From assembly GCF_001423495.1 (NCBI RefSeq), contig NZ_LMOG01000019.1:279882-343881 (forward strand): a stretch of DNA of 64,000 nucleotides, given 5' to 3'. Below the pieces are notes generated by a model, which was not told the origin of the DNA, ran no database searches, and saw only the letters and a program-made list of their open reading frames with translations. This document shows, one piece after another, positions 19,075 to 32,159 of this stretch (positions within the stretch are counted from its first letter, which is position 1; each line of letters starts with the position of its first letter). A program made the position numbers and the translations under genes. This DNA is from Xanthomonas sp. Leaf131. Lineage in GTDB: Bacteria > Pseudomonadota > Gammaproteobacteria > Xanthomonadales > Xanthomonadaceae.

Positions 19075-20586
19075 ATGAGCAAGGAACTTTTGCTGGTAGT
19101 GGATGCGGTGGCCAACGAAAAGGGCGTGCCGCGCGAAGTGATCTTCGATGCGATCGAGGCCGCGTTGGCTTCCGCAGCGAAGAAGCGCTATCCCGACCAG
19201 GACGTACTGGCGCGCGTCACCATCGATCACAAGGACGGTAATTACGAAACCTACCGTCGTTGGGAAGTGGTCGCCGACGATGTCGTGATGGAGTCGCCGG
19301 ATCGCCAGGTGCGTCTGATGGATGCCATCGACGAAGCCGACGGCGTGGATGTGGGCGACTACATCGAAGAACAGATCGAAAACCCGGATTTTGGCCGCAT
19401 CGCCGCACAGGCTGCCAAGCAGGTGATCGTGCAGCGTGTGCGCGAAGCCGAGCGCCAGCAGGTGGTCGATGCCTGGAAGGATCGCGTCGGCGAGCTGATC
19501 ACCGGTGTGGTCAAGCGCGCCGAGCGCGGCAATATTTTTGTCGATCTGGGCGGCAATGCCGAAGCCTTCATTCCGAAGGACAAGGGCATTCCGCGCGATG
19601 TGCTGCGTCCGGGCGACCGCGTACGCGGTTATCTGGCCGAGGTGCGTTCCGAGCCTCGCGGCCCGCAGCTGTTCATCAGCCGCGCCGCACCGGAATTCAT
19701 GATCGAGCTGTTCAAGCTCGAGGTGCCGGAAGTGGGCCAGGGTCTGGTCGAGATCAAGGCCTGCGCACGCGATCCGGGCGACCGCGCCAAGATCGCCGTG
19801 ATCGCGCACGACACCCGCACCGATCCGATCGGCGCGTGCATCGGTATGCGTGGTTCGCGCGTGCAGGCGGTGTCCAACGAGCTCAATGGCGAGCGCGTGG
19901 ACATCGTGTTGTGGAACGACAACCCGGCCAATTTCGTCATCAATGCGATGGCGCCGGCCGAGGTGCAGTCGATCATCGTCGATGAAGACAAGCATTCGAT
20001 GGACCTGGCCGTGGCAGAAGATCGCCTGGCCCAGGCGATCGGCAAGGGCGGCCAGAACGTGCGTCTGGCCAGTCGCCTGACCGGTTGGCAGCTCAACGTG
20101 ATGACCGCCGACCAGGTGGCCGCCAAGTCCGAAGCCGAGCAGACCTCCGCGCGCCAGTTGTTCATGGATCGCCTGGAAGTGGACGAAGAAATCGCAGCGA
20201 TCCTGGTGACCGAGGGCTTCAATACGGTCGAAGAAATCGCCTACGTGCCGGTCGGCGAGTTGCTGGCGGTGGAAGGCTTCGACGAAGACATCGTCGAAGA
20301 GTTGCGTGCCCGTGCCCGCGATGCGCTGCTCAACGCTGCGCTGGCCGAGGAAGAAGGCCTGGAAGGAACTCAGCCCACCGAGGACCTGCTGGCGCTGGAG
20401 GGGATGGACGAGGAAACGGCCTTTGCTCTAGCCGAGCACGGCGTGCGCACCAGCGAGGACTTGTCCGACCTGGCAGCGGACGAGATCGTCGACTTCGGCA
20501 TCGAGGGCTTGACCCAGGAGCGCGCCGCGGCGCTGATCCTGGCGGCCCGCGCCGAGGAGATCGCCCGTTTGGAGCGCGGCGAATGA
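19075..20586 (+). CDS. nusA: Transcription termination/antitermination factor NusA
   Basis: 503 residues. NusA binds RNA polymerase and nascent RNA, controlling pausing, termination and antitermination. Domains in order: N-terminal polymerase-binding domain (1-125), S1 domain (about 135-200, GVVKRAERGNIFVDLGG), KH1 and KH2 (GACIGMRGSRVQAV near 260; IGKGGQNVRLAS near 322), then two acidic C-terminal helix-hairpin-helix repeats (about 365-500). Length matches Escherichia (495). Confidence 0.98.
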   Translation: MSKELLLVVDAVANEKGVPREVIFDAIEAALASAAKKRYPDQDVLARVTIDHKDGNYETYRRWEVVADDVVMESPDRQVRLMDAIDEADGVDVGDYIEEQIENPDFGRIAAQAAKQVIVQRVREAERQQVVDAWKDRVGELITGVVKRAERGNIFVDLGGNAEAFIPKDKGIPRDVLRPGDRVRGYLAEVRSEPRGPQLFISRAAPEFMIELFKLEVPEVGQGLVEIKACARDPGDRAKIAVIAHDTRTDPIGACIGMRGSRVQAVSNELNGERVDIVLWNDNPANFVINAMAPAEVQSIIVDEDKHSMDLAVAEDRLAQAIGKGGQNVRLASRLTGWQLNVMTADQVAAKSEAEQTSARQLFMDRLEVDEEIAAILVTEGFNTVEEIAYVPVGELLAVEGFDEDIVEELRARARDALLNAALAEEEGLEGTQPTEDLLALEGMDEETAFALAEHGVRTSEDLSDLAADEIVDFGIEGLTQERAAALILAARAEEIARLERGE

Positions 20587-20602
20587 GCCGGCAATGAACC
20601 GC

Positions 20603-20621
20603 GCCCTGACCCCATCAGGGC
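20603..20621 (+). other. Small hairpin between nusA and infB
   Basis: GCCCTGA / TCAGGGC, 7-bp perfect stem with a 5-nt loop, starting 17 bp after nusA. No T-run follows, so it is not a typical terminator. It may tune mRNA processing between nusA and infB. Confidence 0.4.
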
Positions 20622-20681
20622 TTAGAATCAGCGTTTCCCTTGCTCTGGGCGAGGGGGCGCCAACCAGATCATAGGATCCGA

Positions 20682-23393
<2,712 letters not shown>

Positions 23394-23414
23394 CGGCTGT
23401 GGCTGTAACGGCTG

Positions 23415-23434
23415 CCGGGGCCTGCGGGCCCCGG
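23415..23434 (+). other. GC-rich hairpin between infB and rbfA
   Basis: CCGGGGCC pairs perfectly with GGCCCCGG across a 4-nt TGCG loop, 22 bp after infB. There is no T-run. It is likely an RNA stability or processing element in the polycistronic message. Confidence 0.45.
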
Positions 23435-23565
23435 AGTCGATAACGCTGATGCGGTAACGCGCGATTGCGTACAGCAGGTTTTGCAAGGCGAGGGCGGCAT
23501 GGCCGCCCACGTTCGTTTTTGGCTTCGGTGCCAACTGGCCCTCCGAATCAACCAGGTCCACGACC

Positions 23566-23958
23566 ATGCCAACCAAATCATTCCATCGCACCGACCGCGT
23601 CTCGGCGCAGGTGCGTCGCGACCTCGGCACGATCGTGCACGCGGCCGTGCGCGACCACGGCCTGCCGTCGGTCAGCGTGTCCGATGTCGAAGTCACCCGC
23701 GATCTTGCGCATGCCAAGGTGTTCGTCACCGCGCTGCAGCAGGAGCGTTCGGTCGAAGCGGTCAAGGGGCTCAAGGAAATTGCTGGTCAGCTGCGCACGC
23801 AGTTGGCGCGCGCGATGAAGCTGCGCCACGTGCCCGAGCTGCACTTTCACTACGACGATTCAGTCGATCGCGGCGAGCGCATCGACAACCTGTTGCGTGA
23901 CCTGGACGACATCGGCCCCGAGGCCACGTCCAGCGACGAAGACGCCGAGCAGCGCTAA
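23566..23958 (+). CDS. rbfA: 30S ribosome-binding factor RbfA
   Basis: 130 residues. It is a single KH-type domain protein that helps mature the 16S rRNA 5' end and is important in cold adaptation. The motifs RVSAQVRRDLGTIVH, VSVSDVEVTRDLAHAKVFV and LRHVPELHFHYDDSVDRGERID are those of the family, including the DxS...R segment. The gene lies 172 bp after infB, a longer gap than usual, holding the hairpin at 23415. Confidence 0.97.
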   Translation: MPTKSFHRTDRVSAQVRRDLGTIVHAAVRDHGLPSVSVSDVEVTRDLAHAKVFVTALQQERSVEAVKGLKEIAGQLRTQLARAMKLRHVPELHFHYDDSVDRGERIDNLLRDLDDIGPEATSSDEDAEQR

Positions 23959-24039
23959 GCGCTGTCTGGCCGGCCGCCTCAATAGACGCGGCGCTGATTT
24001 CAACGGGCACGCACAGCGCCCGATTCGAGCACTGATCTT

Positions 24040-24966
<927 letters not shown>

Positions 24967-24978
24967 TTTTTAGTCAAC

Positions 24979-25007
24979 TTGTCCCAGGGCTCGCACGACG
25001 TTACAAT
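24979..25007 (+). promoter_or_regulatory. Promoter for rpsO
   Basis: TTGTCC (24979-24984) and TACAAT (25002-25007) are 17 bp apart, placed just after truB and about 115 bp before rpsO. A GCCCC/GGGGC hairpin (about 25014-25027) lies in the leader. An independent rpsO promoter in this position is known in Escherichia. Confidence 0.65.
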
Positions 25008-25122
25008 TTCGCGGCCCCATTCGGGGCACCTCCAGCGCCAAGCGCGCTCATCCCAAGCAAACGGCGAGTCCGGCGGTGCGTCATGCACGTTCCTGTCGAC
25101 CACGCATCTATCGAGAAAACAC

Positions 25123-25383
25123 ATGTCCGTCGACACCCAGAAAGTCATTGAAGACAACAAGCGCAGCGCCCAGGACACCGGCTCCCCGGAAGTTCAGGTC
25201 GCTCTGCTGACCGCCCGCATCGAACTGCTGAGCGGCCACTTCAAGACCCACAAGAAAGATCACCACAGCCGTCGTGGTCTGCTGCAGATGGTCAACCGTC
25301 GCCGCAGCCTGCTCGACTACCTGAAGAAGAAGGATAGCGAGCGTTACAAGTCGCTGATCGAAAAGCTCGGCCTGCGCCGCTAA
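25123..25383 (+). CDS. rpsO: 30S ribosomal protein S15
   Basis: 86 residues. S15 binds the central domain of 16S rRNA and forms an inter-subunit bridge. The sequence runs from [28 protein letters not shown] to [12 protein letters not shown], with the rRNA-binding [17 protein letters not shown] block intact. I start at ATG 25123; the open frame continues upstream through the leader but shows no conservation. In other bacteria S15 represses its own leader; a hairpin is visible in this leader, but I cannot show the pseudoknot. Confidence 0.98.
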   Translation: MSVDTQKVIEDNKRSAQDTGSPEVQVALLTARIELLSGHFKTHKKDHHSRRGLLQMVNRRRSLLDYLKKKDSERYKSLIEKLGLRR

Positions 25384-25395
25384 TCGAGTCCTACC

Positions 25396-25430
25396 ACCGC
25401 GGTGCAGCGATGCGCCGCGGTTTTGTTTTG
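25396..25430 (+). terminator. Intrinsic terminator after rpsO
   Basis: ACCGCGG pairs with CCGCGGT across a 12-nt loop, then TTTTGTTTTG. It lies between rpsO and pnp, like the partial terminator known there in Escherichia, so some transcripts probably read through into pnp. Confidence 0.6.
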
Positions 25431-25551
25431 GTCATTCGCATTTCGTTATTTGCACGACGTAATTCATGGGCCGGAGCCTCCCGGCCGCCCGTTCTCGGCA
25501 TGGGTCGACGACGGTCCAACGCAGACAGCAACACCTAAGGAAAAAACCTCC

Positions 25552-27666
25552 GTGGCAAAAATCACCAAAACCTTCCAGTACGGCAAGCACACCGTCACCC
25601 TGGAGACGGGCGAAGTCGCTCGCCAGGCAAGCGGCGCCGTCATCGTCAAGTTCGACGACACCGTACTGCTGGTCACCGCCGTCGCCGCAAAGACCGCGCG
25701 CGAAGGGCAGGACTTCTTCCCCCTGACGGTTGATTATCAGGAGAAGTTCTATGCCGGCGGCCGCATCCCGGGCGGCTTCTTCAAGCGCGAAGGACGTGCG
25801 ACCGAGAAGGAAACGCTGATCTCGCGCCTGATCGATCGTCCGATCCGTCCGCTGTTCCCGGAGGACTACAAGAACGAAGTACAGATCATCGCTACGGTGA
25901 TGTCGATGAACCCGGACATCGACGGCGATATCGCCGCGCTGATCGGCGCATCGGCCGCACTGTCGCTGGCCGGTACCCCCTTCAACGGCCCGATCGGCGC
26001 CGCCAAGGTGGGCTACAAGAACGGTGAGTACATCCTCAATCCGACCATCACCGAGCTGAAGGATTCGCAGCTGGAGCTGGTGGTCGCCGGTACCGCCAAT
26101 GCGGTGCTGATGGTGGAGTCGGAAGCGGCGCTGCTGTCCGAAGAAGTGATGCTGGGCGCGGTCACCTTCGGCCATCGCGAACTGCAGAAGGTCATCAACG
26201 TCATCAACGAGCTGACCGTCGAAGCCGGCACCAAGCCCAGCACCTGGGTTGCGCCTGCCAAGAACACCGCATTGATCAACGCACTGAAGGAAGCGGTCGG
26301 CGCGCAGCTGTCCGGTGCTTTCCAGGTACGCGACAAGCTGCAGCGTCGCGACGCGATCTCCGCGATCAAGAAGGACGTGCTCGAGTCGCTGTCCGGCCGT
26401 GTTGCCTCGGAAGGTTGGAGCAACGCCGAGCTGTCGAAGGAATTCGGCGAGCTGGAATACCACACCATGCGCGACTCGGTCCTGGAGACCAAGGTGCGTA
26501 TCGACGGCCGCGCACTGGATACCGTGCGTCCGATCTCGGTGCAGGCCGGCATCCTGCCGCGTACCCATGGCTCGGCGCTGTTCACCCGCGGCGAGACGCA
26601 GGCGATCGTTGTCACTACGCTGGGCACCGCCCGCGATGGTCAGGTGATCGACGCGGTCAGCGGCGAGTACAAGGAAAACTTCCTGTTCCATTACAACTTC
26701 CCTCCGTACTCGGTGGGCGAGTGTGGTCGTTTCGGTGCGCCCAAGCGTCGCGAAATCGGTCACGGCCGTCTGGCCAAGCGCGGTGTGCTCGCGGTGATGC
26801 CGAGCCTGGAAGAATTCCCGTACACCATCCGCGTTGTCTCGGAAATCACCGAGTCCAACGGTTCCTCGTCGATGGCTTCGGTGTGCGGCAGCTCGCTGGC
26901 GCTGATGGACGCCGGCGTGCCGGTCAAGGCACCGGTGGCGGGTATCGCCATGGGCCTGGTGAAGGAAGACGACCGTTTCGTGGTGCTGTCCGACATCCTG
27001 GGTGACGAAGATCACCTGGGCGACATGGACTTCAAGGTGGCCGGTACTGCCGAAGGCGTGTCCGCGCTGCAGATGGACATCAAGATCGAAGGCATCACCG
27101 AAGAGATCATGAAGCAGGCATTGCAGCAGGCCAAGGCTGGCCGTCTGTATATCCTGGGCGAGATGTCCAAGGCGCTGACCACCCCGCGTCTGGAGCTGAG
27201 CGACTACGCGCCGCGTCTGCTGACCATCAAGATCCACCCGGACAAGATCCGCGAAGTGATCGGCAAGGGTGGCTCGACCATCCAGGCGATCACCAAGGAA
27301 ACCGGTACCCAGATCGATATCCAGGACGACGGCACGATCATCATCGCCTCGGTGAATGCAATCGCCGCGCAAGCTGCGAAGTCGCGCATCGAGCAGATCA
27401 CCTCGGACGTGGAGCCGGGCCGCATCTACGAAGGCAAGGTCGCCAAGATCATGGACTTCGGTGCGTTCGTCACCATCCTGCCGGGCAAGGACGGCCTGGT
27501 GCACGTCTCGCAGATTTCCAGCGAGCGCGTGGAGAAGGTCGGCGACAAGTTGAAGGAAGGCGATCTGGTCCGCGTCAAGGTGCTGGAAGTGGACAAGCAG
27601 GGCCGTATCCGTCTGTCGATCAAGGCAGTGGAAGAAGGCGAAGGCCTGCCGGCTTCGGCCGAGTAA
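25552..27666 (+). CDS. pnp: Polyribonucleotide nucleotidyltransferase (PNPase)
   Basis: 704 residues. This 3'-to-5' phosphorolytic exoribonuclease is a core of the RNA degradosome. GTG 25552 is chosen because the sequence [25 protein letters not shown] is the family N-terminus and AAGG lies upstream. Two RNase PH domains frame an all-helical linker; the active-site region of the second includes [22 protein letters not shown] domain ([19 protein letters not shown], about 560-620) and an S1 domain ([23 protein letters not shown], about 625-690) close the protein. Confidence 0.98.
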   Translation: MAKITKTFQYGKHTVTLETGEVARQASGAVIVKFDDTVLLVTAVAAKTAREGQDFFPLTVDYQEKFYAGGRIPGGFFKREGRATEKETLISRLIDRPIRPLFPEDYKNEVQIIATVMSMNPDIDGDIAALIGASAALSLAGTPFNGPIGAAKVGYKNGEYILNPTITELKDSQLELVVAGTANAVLMVESEAALLSEEVMLGAVTFGHRELQKVINVINELTVEAGTKPSTWVAPAKNTALINALKEAVGAQLSGAFQVRDKLQRRDAISAIKKDVLESLSGRVASEGWSNAELSKEFGELEYHTMRDSVLETKVRIDGRALDTVRPISVQAGILPRTHGSALFTRGETQAIVVTTLGTARDGQVIDAVSGEYKENFLFHYNFPPYSVGECGRFGAPKRREIGHGRLAKRGVLAVMPSLEEFPYTIRVVSEITESNGSSSMASVCGSSLALMDAGVPVKAPVAGIAMGLVKEDDRFVVLSDILGDEDHLGDMDFKVAGTAEGVSALQMDIKIEGITEEIMKQALQQAKAGRLYILGEMSKALTTPRLELSDYAPRLLTIKIHPDKIREVIGKGGSTIQAITKETGTQIDIQDDGTIIIASVNAIAAQAAKSRIEQITSDVEPGRIYEGKVAKIMDFGAFVTILPGKDGLVHVSQISSERVEKVGDKLKEGDLVRVKVLEVDKQGRIRLSIKAVEEGEGLPASAE

Positions 27667-27705
27667 TCGCCGCTGTTTGATGCATCACTTGCGTGATGTA
27701 TGACG

Positions 27706-27732
27706 AAAAAGCGGGCTTCGGCCCGCTTTTTT
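27706..27732 (+). terminator. Intrinsic terminator after pnp
   Basis: GCGGGC pairs with GCCCGC across a TTCG tetraloop, extended by A/T pairs, with a run of six T at 27727-27732. A second imperfect hairpin (ATGCATCAC / GTGATGTAT) lies just before it. It ends the rpsO-pnp unit. Confidence 0.85.
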
Positions 27733-27753
27733 GTTGTGTGCGATAGCAATACG

Positions 27754-28028
27754 TTCCTTCTCCCTACGGGAGGAGGTGCCCCGCAGGGGCGGATCAGGGT
27801 ACGTGCGAAGCCTCGTGTAGTTGGAGCGGCACGAGGGCCTCGCCTCGTACCCTCACCCCAACCCCTCTCCCGGCGGGAGAGGGGCTTTGAATTCCTTCTC
27901 CCACCGGGAGAAGGTGCCCCGCAGGGGCGGATGAGGGTGCGGGCGAAGCCTCGTGTAGTTGGAGCGGCGCGAGGGCCTCGCCTCGTACCCTCACCCCAAC
28001 CCCCGCCCCGGCGGGAGAAGGGCTTTGA
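27754..28028. repeat. Two tandem copies of a 138-bp intergenic repeat
   Basis: Copy 1 spans 27754-27890 and copy 2 spans 27892-28028, offset by exactly 138 bp. They differ at a modest number of positions (for example GGATC versus GGATG, GCACG versus GCGCG). Each begins TTCCTTCTCCC and ends in a GGGAGA-GGGGCTTTGA block; GGTGCCCCGCAGGGGCGGAT and CCCTCACCCCAACCCC are internal landmarks, and the termini are partly complementary, so the transcript can fold. It contains no coding sequence that I trust. The look is that of the short mobile-like intergenic repeats of Xanthomonas. Confidence 0.85.
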
Positions 28029-28034
28029 TCCTTC

Positions 28035-29087
28035 TTACCCAGGCTGCTGCGTCGGCGCAGGCTGCGTTTCCGGGCGCGGTGGCACAACGCGCGGAAAGCC
28101 CGGTGGCATCGGTTGATCTGCGGGCAAAACAGAAGGCGCAGGCAACGGCTCAATCGGTGGCGGCGCGGTCATCACCGCATCAGGACGCAGCTTCAACAAG
28201 GCGGCCCAATCGCGACGATTGAAATCGCACAGTTCTTCGTGCGCTGGCGTGCATTCGCTGGCGACGCCCAGGCTGTCTTCGTTCTGATCCTGGCCACTGT
28301 CGGACTGTGGCGTCGGCAATACCACCCGTCCAGCGCGATCCAGCGGCATCTTGCGCATCATCACCGTGTTGAACACATTGCCGCCGATCAGATACAGCGT
28401 GCGGTCGCCACCGACGTTGGCGGCCACCACCACATCGCAATGCGATTGCCATGGCATCGGTGCACTACCGCCAAGCGCGGCCTTGAGCCCGGCATAGCCG
28501 AGCGAGACACTGCGCCCGCGCAGCAGGCAGAGCATATCGCCGGGCGCGGGTTTTTCCACTGCAGGATCGGTGAACTGGTACGGGCCGCTGGCGCCGTCGT
28601 TGTAGGCGCTGCGGATGTAATCCAGATGGCGCGCGGAGCGATGAAAGCCGCTCAGGCCGGCTTGCGTCATCACCCACGAAATGAAGGCCGCCGACCATGG
28701 ATTGTCGACCAGAAACGCGCGGCACTCGCTGGCGGTGTAGCGCGTGCCATCCAGCGCTGCGCAGTTCGATGCGCCAGGACGACCGCCCATCGATGCCAGC
28801 GTGCCGCTGTCGCGCCAGTAGCCTGCGACGCGTTGCCACGCCACCACGCCGTGGTCGGCGAGATAGCTCGATTCGGCTTCGGTCACGCCAAGACTGGCCA
28901 GACGACCCTTGGTATCGATGAAGGGATGCTGCCACAAGCGGTGTTCGTTGCAGGCACTGCGCACGATGGCGATTGCGGCGGGGCTGGTGCCGAACCGTGG
29001 CGGCATATCGCACACTTCCGCGGCAGCCGCGCTGCCGCCCCATCCTGCCAGCAATAAACAAAGCCACGGCCAAGGTTTTACAGTCAT
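28035..29087 (-). CDS. Secreted DUF2272-domain protein with Pro-rich tail
   Basis: 350 residues. ATG 29087 is chosen over 29153 since AGGA is well spaced and a signal peptide begins at once (MTVKPWPWLCLLLAGWGG, cleavage near AAAAE). The central part carries the DUF2272 signature, NPWSAAFISWVMTQAGL with GFHRSARHLDYI, then KPAPGDMLCLLRG and the SHCDVVVA segment. The Ser/Ala, His and acidic positions recall papain- or NlpC-type amidases, which is inference. The last 50 residues are Pro-rich and probably disordered. The protein is predicted periplasmic or secreted. It lies 62 bp downstream of nadC on the same strand. Confidence 0.8.
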   Translation of the reverse strand: MTVKPWPWLCLLLAGWGGSAAAAEVCDMPPRFGTSPAAIAIVRSACNEHRLWQHPFIDTKGRLASLGVTEAESSYLADHGVVAWQRVAGYWRDSGTLASMGGRPGASNCAALDGTRYTASECRAFLVDNPWSAAFISWVMTQAGLSGFHRSARHLDYIRSAYNDGASGPYQFTDPAVEKPAPGDMLCLLRGRSVSLGYAGLKAALGGSAPMPWQSHCDVVVAANVGGDRTLYLIGGNVFNTVMMRKMPLDRAGRVVLPTPQSDSGQDQNEDSLGVASECTPAHEELCDFNRRDWAALLKLRPDAVMTAPPPIEPLPAPSVLPADQPMPPGFPRVVPPRPETQPAPTQQPG

Positions 29088-29149
29088 CGCAGGTCCTGCA
29101 CAGAACAATCGCAGCAGGCTGACAGAGCTGCGTGCGTGCATGCGTGAAA

Positions 29150-30034
29150 TCAACGCGGCGGCGGGCCGAGTTTGAGCGACAGATCCACTGCCTGCACGTG
29201 CTTGGTGAGGCCGCCGATGGAAATGCAGTCCACGCCATCGTTGGCAATCGCGGCAATGCCTGCCAGATCCACGCTGCCCGAGACTTCGAGTGGAATGCGT
29301 TGTTCCAATGGCAAGGCGGCAACGATACGCACAGCCTCGCGGCGCATTGCCGGGTCGAAGTCGTCGATCAGGATGCGCGTGCAGCCCACCTGCAATGCTT
29401 CGCGTAATTGCTCCAGCGTTTCCACTTCGACCACCAACGGCAACTGCGGTTGCTGCGCACGTGCGGCATGCACGGCGGCGCTCAGCGAGCCGGCGGCACG
29501 AATGTGGTTTTCCTTGAGCATCACCGTATCGAACAGGCCGATGCGGTGGTTGTCGCCACCACCGCAGCGCACCGCGTATTTCTGCGCGGCACGCAGGCCC
29601 GGCAGCGTCTTGCGCGTGTCCAGGATGCGCGTGCCGGTGCCGGCCACTGCAGCAACGTAGGCTGCGGTGGTGGTGGCGGTGGCCGAGAGGGTCTGCATGA
29701 AATTGAGCGAGGTGCGCTCGGCGCTGACCAGGCTGCGGCTACGGCCATGCAGGAGGGCCAGCACCGTGCCGGCACGCACGTGCTGGCCTTCGTGCACCTG
29801 CCAGTCGATGCGCACCTGCGGGTCGAGCGCGCGATGCGTGGCGTCGAACCAGGGGCGCCCTGCGATCACCGCATCCTGCTTGCACAGCAGATACGCGCTG
29901 TCGGCCTGATCGGGTAACAGCGCGGCGGTCACATCGCCGGTGCCGATGTCTTCGGCCAGCGCGCGTGCCACATCGGCGTCCACCAGCGCGGCGGGTGGCG
30001 CGTCCGGCGTGCGTGCGTGCACTGCGGAGCTCAC
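29150..30034 (-). CDS. nadC: Nicotinate-nucleotide pyrophosphorylase (carboxylating), QPRTase
   Basis: 294 residues. The enzyme makes nicotinate mononucleotide from quinolinate and PRPP in de novo NAD synthesis. The family signature is clear: EDIGTGDVT near the N-terminus, SAERTSLNFMQTLSATAT, RILDTRKTLPGLRAAQKYAV with the substrate Arg/Lys residues, CGGGDNHRIGLFDTVMLKENH, and VEVETLEQL. GTG 30034 overlaps the stop of the Trm112-like gene, so coupling is likely; a GTG four codons on is the alternative. Confidence 0.95.
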   Translation of the reverse strand: MSSAVHARTPDAPPAALVDADVARALAEDIGTGDVTAALLPDQADSAYLLCKQDAVIAGRPWFDATHRALDPQVRIDWQVHEGQHVRAGTVLALLHGRSRSLVSAERTSLNFMQTLSATATTTAAYVAAVAGTGTRILDTRKTLPGLRAAQKYAVRCGGGDNHRIGLFDTVMLKENHIRAAGSLSAAVHAARAQQPQLPLVVEVETLEQLREALQVGCTRILIDDFDPAMRREAVRIVAALPLEQRIPLEVSGSVDLAGIAAIANDGVDCISIGGLTKHVQAVDLSLKLGPPPR

Positions 30035-30300
30035 TTTTCGGGGAAGTCGGCGATCTGCGCGGTGCCGATGGCTTCTTCGGCCAGCAGCACCGGAATGCCG
30101 TCGTCGACGCGGAAGATTTGCTTGCGGTCGCGGGTGATCAGCGCCTCGCGCAGCGGCTGCGCCTGCACGGTGCCGTCGGCACGCTGCAGGGTTCCGCCGG
30201 CGATTGCGGTGTTGAGTGCTTCCAGGCCCTTGCCGTCGAGCAGCGAGAGCGGTTGGCGGGTGTCGGGCGAGCACAGCAGGTCGAGCAATTTGCGATCCAT
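30031..30300 (-). CDS. Trm112-like zinc-ribbon-type small protein
   Basis: 89 residues, longer than the 60-residue Escherichia YcaR. The N-terminal MDRKLLDLLCSPDTRQPL and the C-terminal FRVDDGIPVLLAEEA match Trm112/YcaR-type proteins. The zinc-ribbon cysteines of the classical members are mostly lost: only Cys10 remains, so metal binding is doubtful. Roughly 30 extra residues sit between the two conserved blocks. It overlaps nadC by 4 bp. Bacterial function is unknown. Confidence 0.75.
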   Translation of the reverse strand: MDRKLLDLLCSPDTRQPLSLLDGKGLEALNTAIAGGTLQRADGTVQAQPLREALITRDRKQIFRVDDGIPVLLAEEAIGTAQIADFPEK

Positions 30301-30358
30301 CGAAGTCTTGTCTTGCGCAGAAGATGGCTAGAATACGTCTTTACCGCAGGGCAGGGCC

Positions 30359-30862
30359 ATGACTTCCAACCACTCCGCGCCGCTGGTCGGCATCGTGATG
30401 GGCTCCCGTTCGGATTGGGAAACCATGCAACACGCAGCTCAGAAGCTCGATGCGCTGGGCGTGCCTTACGAAGTCAAGGTGGTTTCCGCGCACCGCACCC
30501 CGGATGTGTTGTTCAGTTATGCCGAGCAGGCTGGCGAACGCGGTTTGCGCGCGATTATTGCCGGCGCGGGCGGCGCAGCGCACTTGCCGGGCATGTTGGC
30601 GGCCAAGACGGCGGTGCCGGTGCTGGGTGTGCCGGTGCAATCCAAGGCGCTCAACGGCATGGATTCGTTGTTGTCGATCGTGCAGATGCCGGCCGGGATT
30701 CCGGTGGCGACGTTTGCGATCGGCAATGCCGGTGCAGCCAATGCCGCATTGTTCGCTGCGGCGATGCTGGCACCCGAGCAGGCGCAGATCGGCCTGGCGC
30801 TGGCGCAGTTTCGTGCCAAGCAGACCGACGACGTCATGGCCAGCGACGACCCGCGCCAATGA
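30359..30862 (+). CDS. purE: N5-carboxyaminoimidazole ribonucleotide mutase
   Basis: 167 residues. PurE rearranges N5-CAIR to CAIR in purine synthesis. The substrate-binding motifs [34 protein letters not shown] and [29 protein letters not shown] are intact. It is divergent from the Trm112-like gene; a TAGAAT -10-like hexamer lies at 30329-30334. The stop overlaps the purK start (ATGA). Confidence 0.97.
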   Translation: MTSNHSAPLVGIVMGSRSDWETMQHAAQKLDALGVPYEVKVVSAHRTPDVLFSYAEQAGERGLRAIIAGAGGAAHLPGMLAAKTAVPVLGVPVQSKALNGMDSLLSIVQMPAGIPVATFAIGNAGAANAALFAAAMLAPEQAQIGLALAQFRAKQTDDVMASDDPRQ

Positions 30863-32004
30863 CCACGGTTGGCATTCTGGGGGGCGGCCAACTGGCACGT
30901 ATGTTGGTGTTGGCCGGCGCGCCGTTGGGGCTGCGCTTTGCGGTGTTCGACCCGGCAGCCGATGCCTGCGCAGGGCAGGTGGCGCCGCTGCAGGTCGGCT
31001 CGTTCGACGATACCGCTGCGCTTGCTGCATTAGCCGCGCAAGTGGATGTGATCACCTTCGATTTCGAAAACGTGCCGGCCGCCAGCGCACAACAGCTGGC
31101 CGCGCAGGTGCCGGTGTTTCCCAGTGCTGCCGCGTTGGCGGTGGCGCAGGACCGGCTCAGCGAAAAAACCTTGTTCCGCGAGCTCGGCATTCCGGTGCCC
31201 GAGTTCGCCGCCATCGACGACCGTGCGGGACTCGACGCCGCCTTGGCCCGTATCGGTACGCCGTGCGTGCTCAAGACGCGTCGCTTCGGTTATGACGGTA
31301 AGGGCCAGTTCCGCATCAAGACGCTGGCCGATGCCGATGCCGCGTGGGACGCACTCGGCGCACAAGCAGCCAAGGTCGGCCTGATCGTGGAAGCCTTCGT
31401 GCCGTTCCAGCGCGAAGTCAGCGTGGTGGCGGTGCGCGGGCGCGATGGCGAGTTCCGCGCCTGGCCGCTGACCGAGAACTGGCATGTGGACGGCGTGCTG
31501 TCGGCCAGTCTTGCGCCGGCAGCCGTGGATGCCGGGTTGCAGGCTGTGGCAGAGACGCATGCGCGCGCAATCGCCGAGCGTGTGGACTACGTGGGCGTCT
31601 TCGCGCTCGAGCTGTTCGTGCGCGATGGCCAGTTGCTCGCCAACGAGATGGCGCCGCGCGTGCACAACTCCGGCCATTGGACCGTCGAAGGCGCCGAGAC
31701 CTCGCAGTTCGAAAATCATGTGCGTGCGGTGCTGGGTTTGCCGCTAGGCAGTACCGCAATGCGCGGGCATGCCTGCATGCTCAACTGGCTGAGTGCGATG
31801 CCGGATGCAGTTGCGTTTCTGGCGGTGTCTGGTGGGCATTGGCACGACTACGGCAAGCAGGCGCGCGACGGGCGCAAGGTCGGCCATGCGACGCTGCGCG
31901 CCGATACCCCGCAGCAGCTTGCGCGCGCCCTGGTGGATGCGGGCAGGGCGTTGCAGCGTGAGATGCAAGTTGAGCCAGTGGTTGCGCGGTTGAGCGAAGG
32001 TTGA
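30859..32004 (+). CDS. purK: 5-(carboxyamino)imidazole ribonucleotide synthase
   Basis: 381 residues. This ATP-grasp enzyme converts AIR, bicarbonate and ATP to N5-CAIR, the substrate of PurE, its partner gene. The N-terminal dinucleotide-like [12 protein letters not shown] is present, as are [51 protein letters not shown] and the C-terminal domain. The ATG at 30859 overlaps the purE stop; the open frame upstream runs through purE and is not used. Confidence 0.97.
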   Translation: MTTVGILGGGQLARMLVLAGAPLGLRFAVFDPAADACAGQVAPLQVGSFDDTAALAALAAQVDVITFDFENVPAASAQQLAAQVPVFPSAAALAVAQDRLSEKTLFRELGIPVPEFAAIDDRAGLDAALARIGTPCVLKTRRFGYDGKGQFRIKTLADADAAWDALGAQAAKVGLIVEAFVPFQREVSVVAVRGRDGEFRAWPLTENWHVDGVLSASLAPAAVDAGLQAVAETHARAIAERVDYVGVFALELFVRDGQLLANEMAPRVHNSGHWTVEGAETSQFENHVRAVLGLPLGSTAMRGHACMLNWLSAMPDAVAFLAVSGGHWHDYGKQARDGRKVGHATLRADTPQQLARALVDAGRALQREMQVEPVVARLSEG

Positions 32005-32159
32005 TTTCGCTAGACGCGTGAGTGGTAAGGCGACGAAGCAGCGCGAGACCACACGTCTCGCGATCTTGTGCAGCAAGCCGTGTCGCAAAGATCGATAGCC
32101 GCCAAACGCGCGTCTGCAGCAGGCAATCGCTCGAAATCAACCGTGACAACACCACACGG

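Noticed and set aside
25432..27504. 690-codon reverse-strand open frame antisense to pnp
   Set aside because: Same reason: PNPase is complete on the plus strand and the antisense product looks like a composition artefact.
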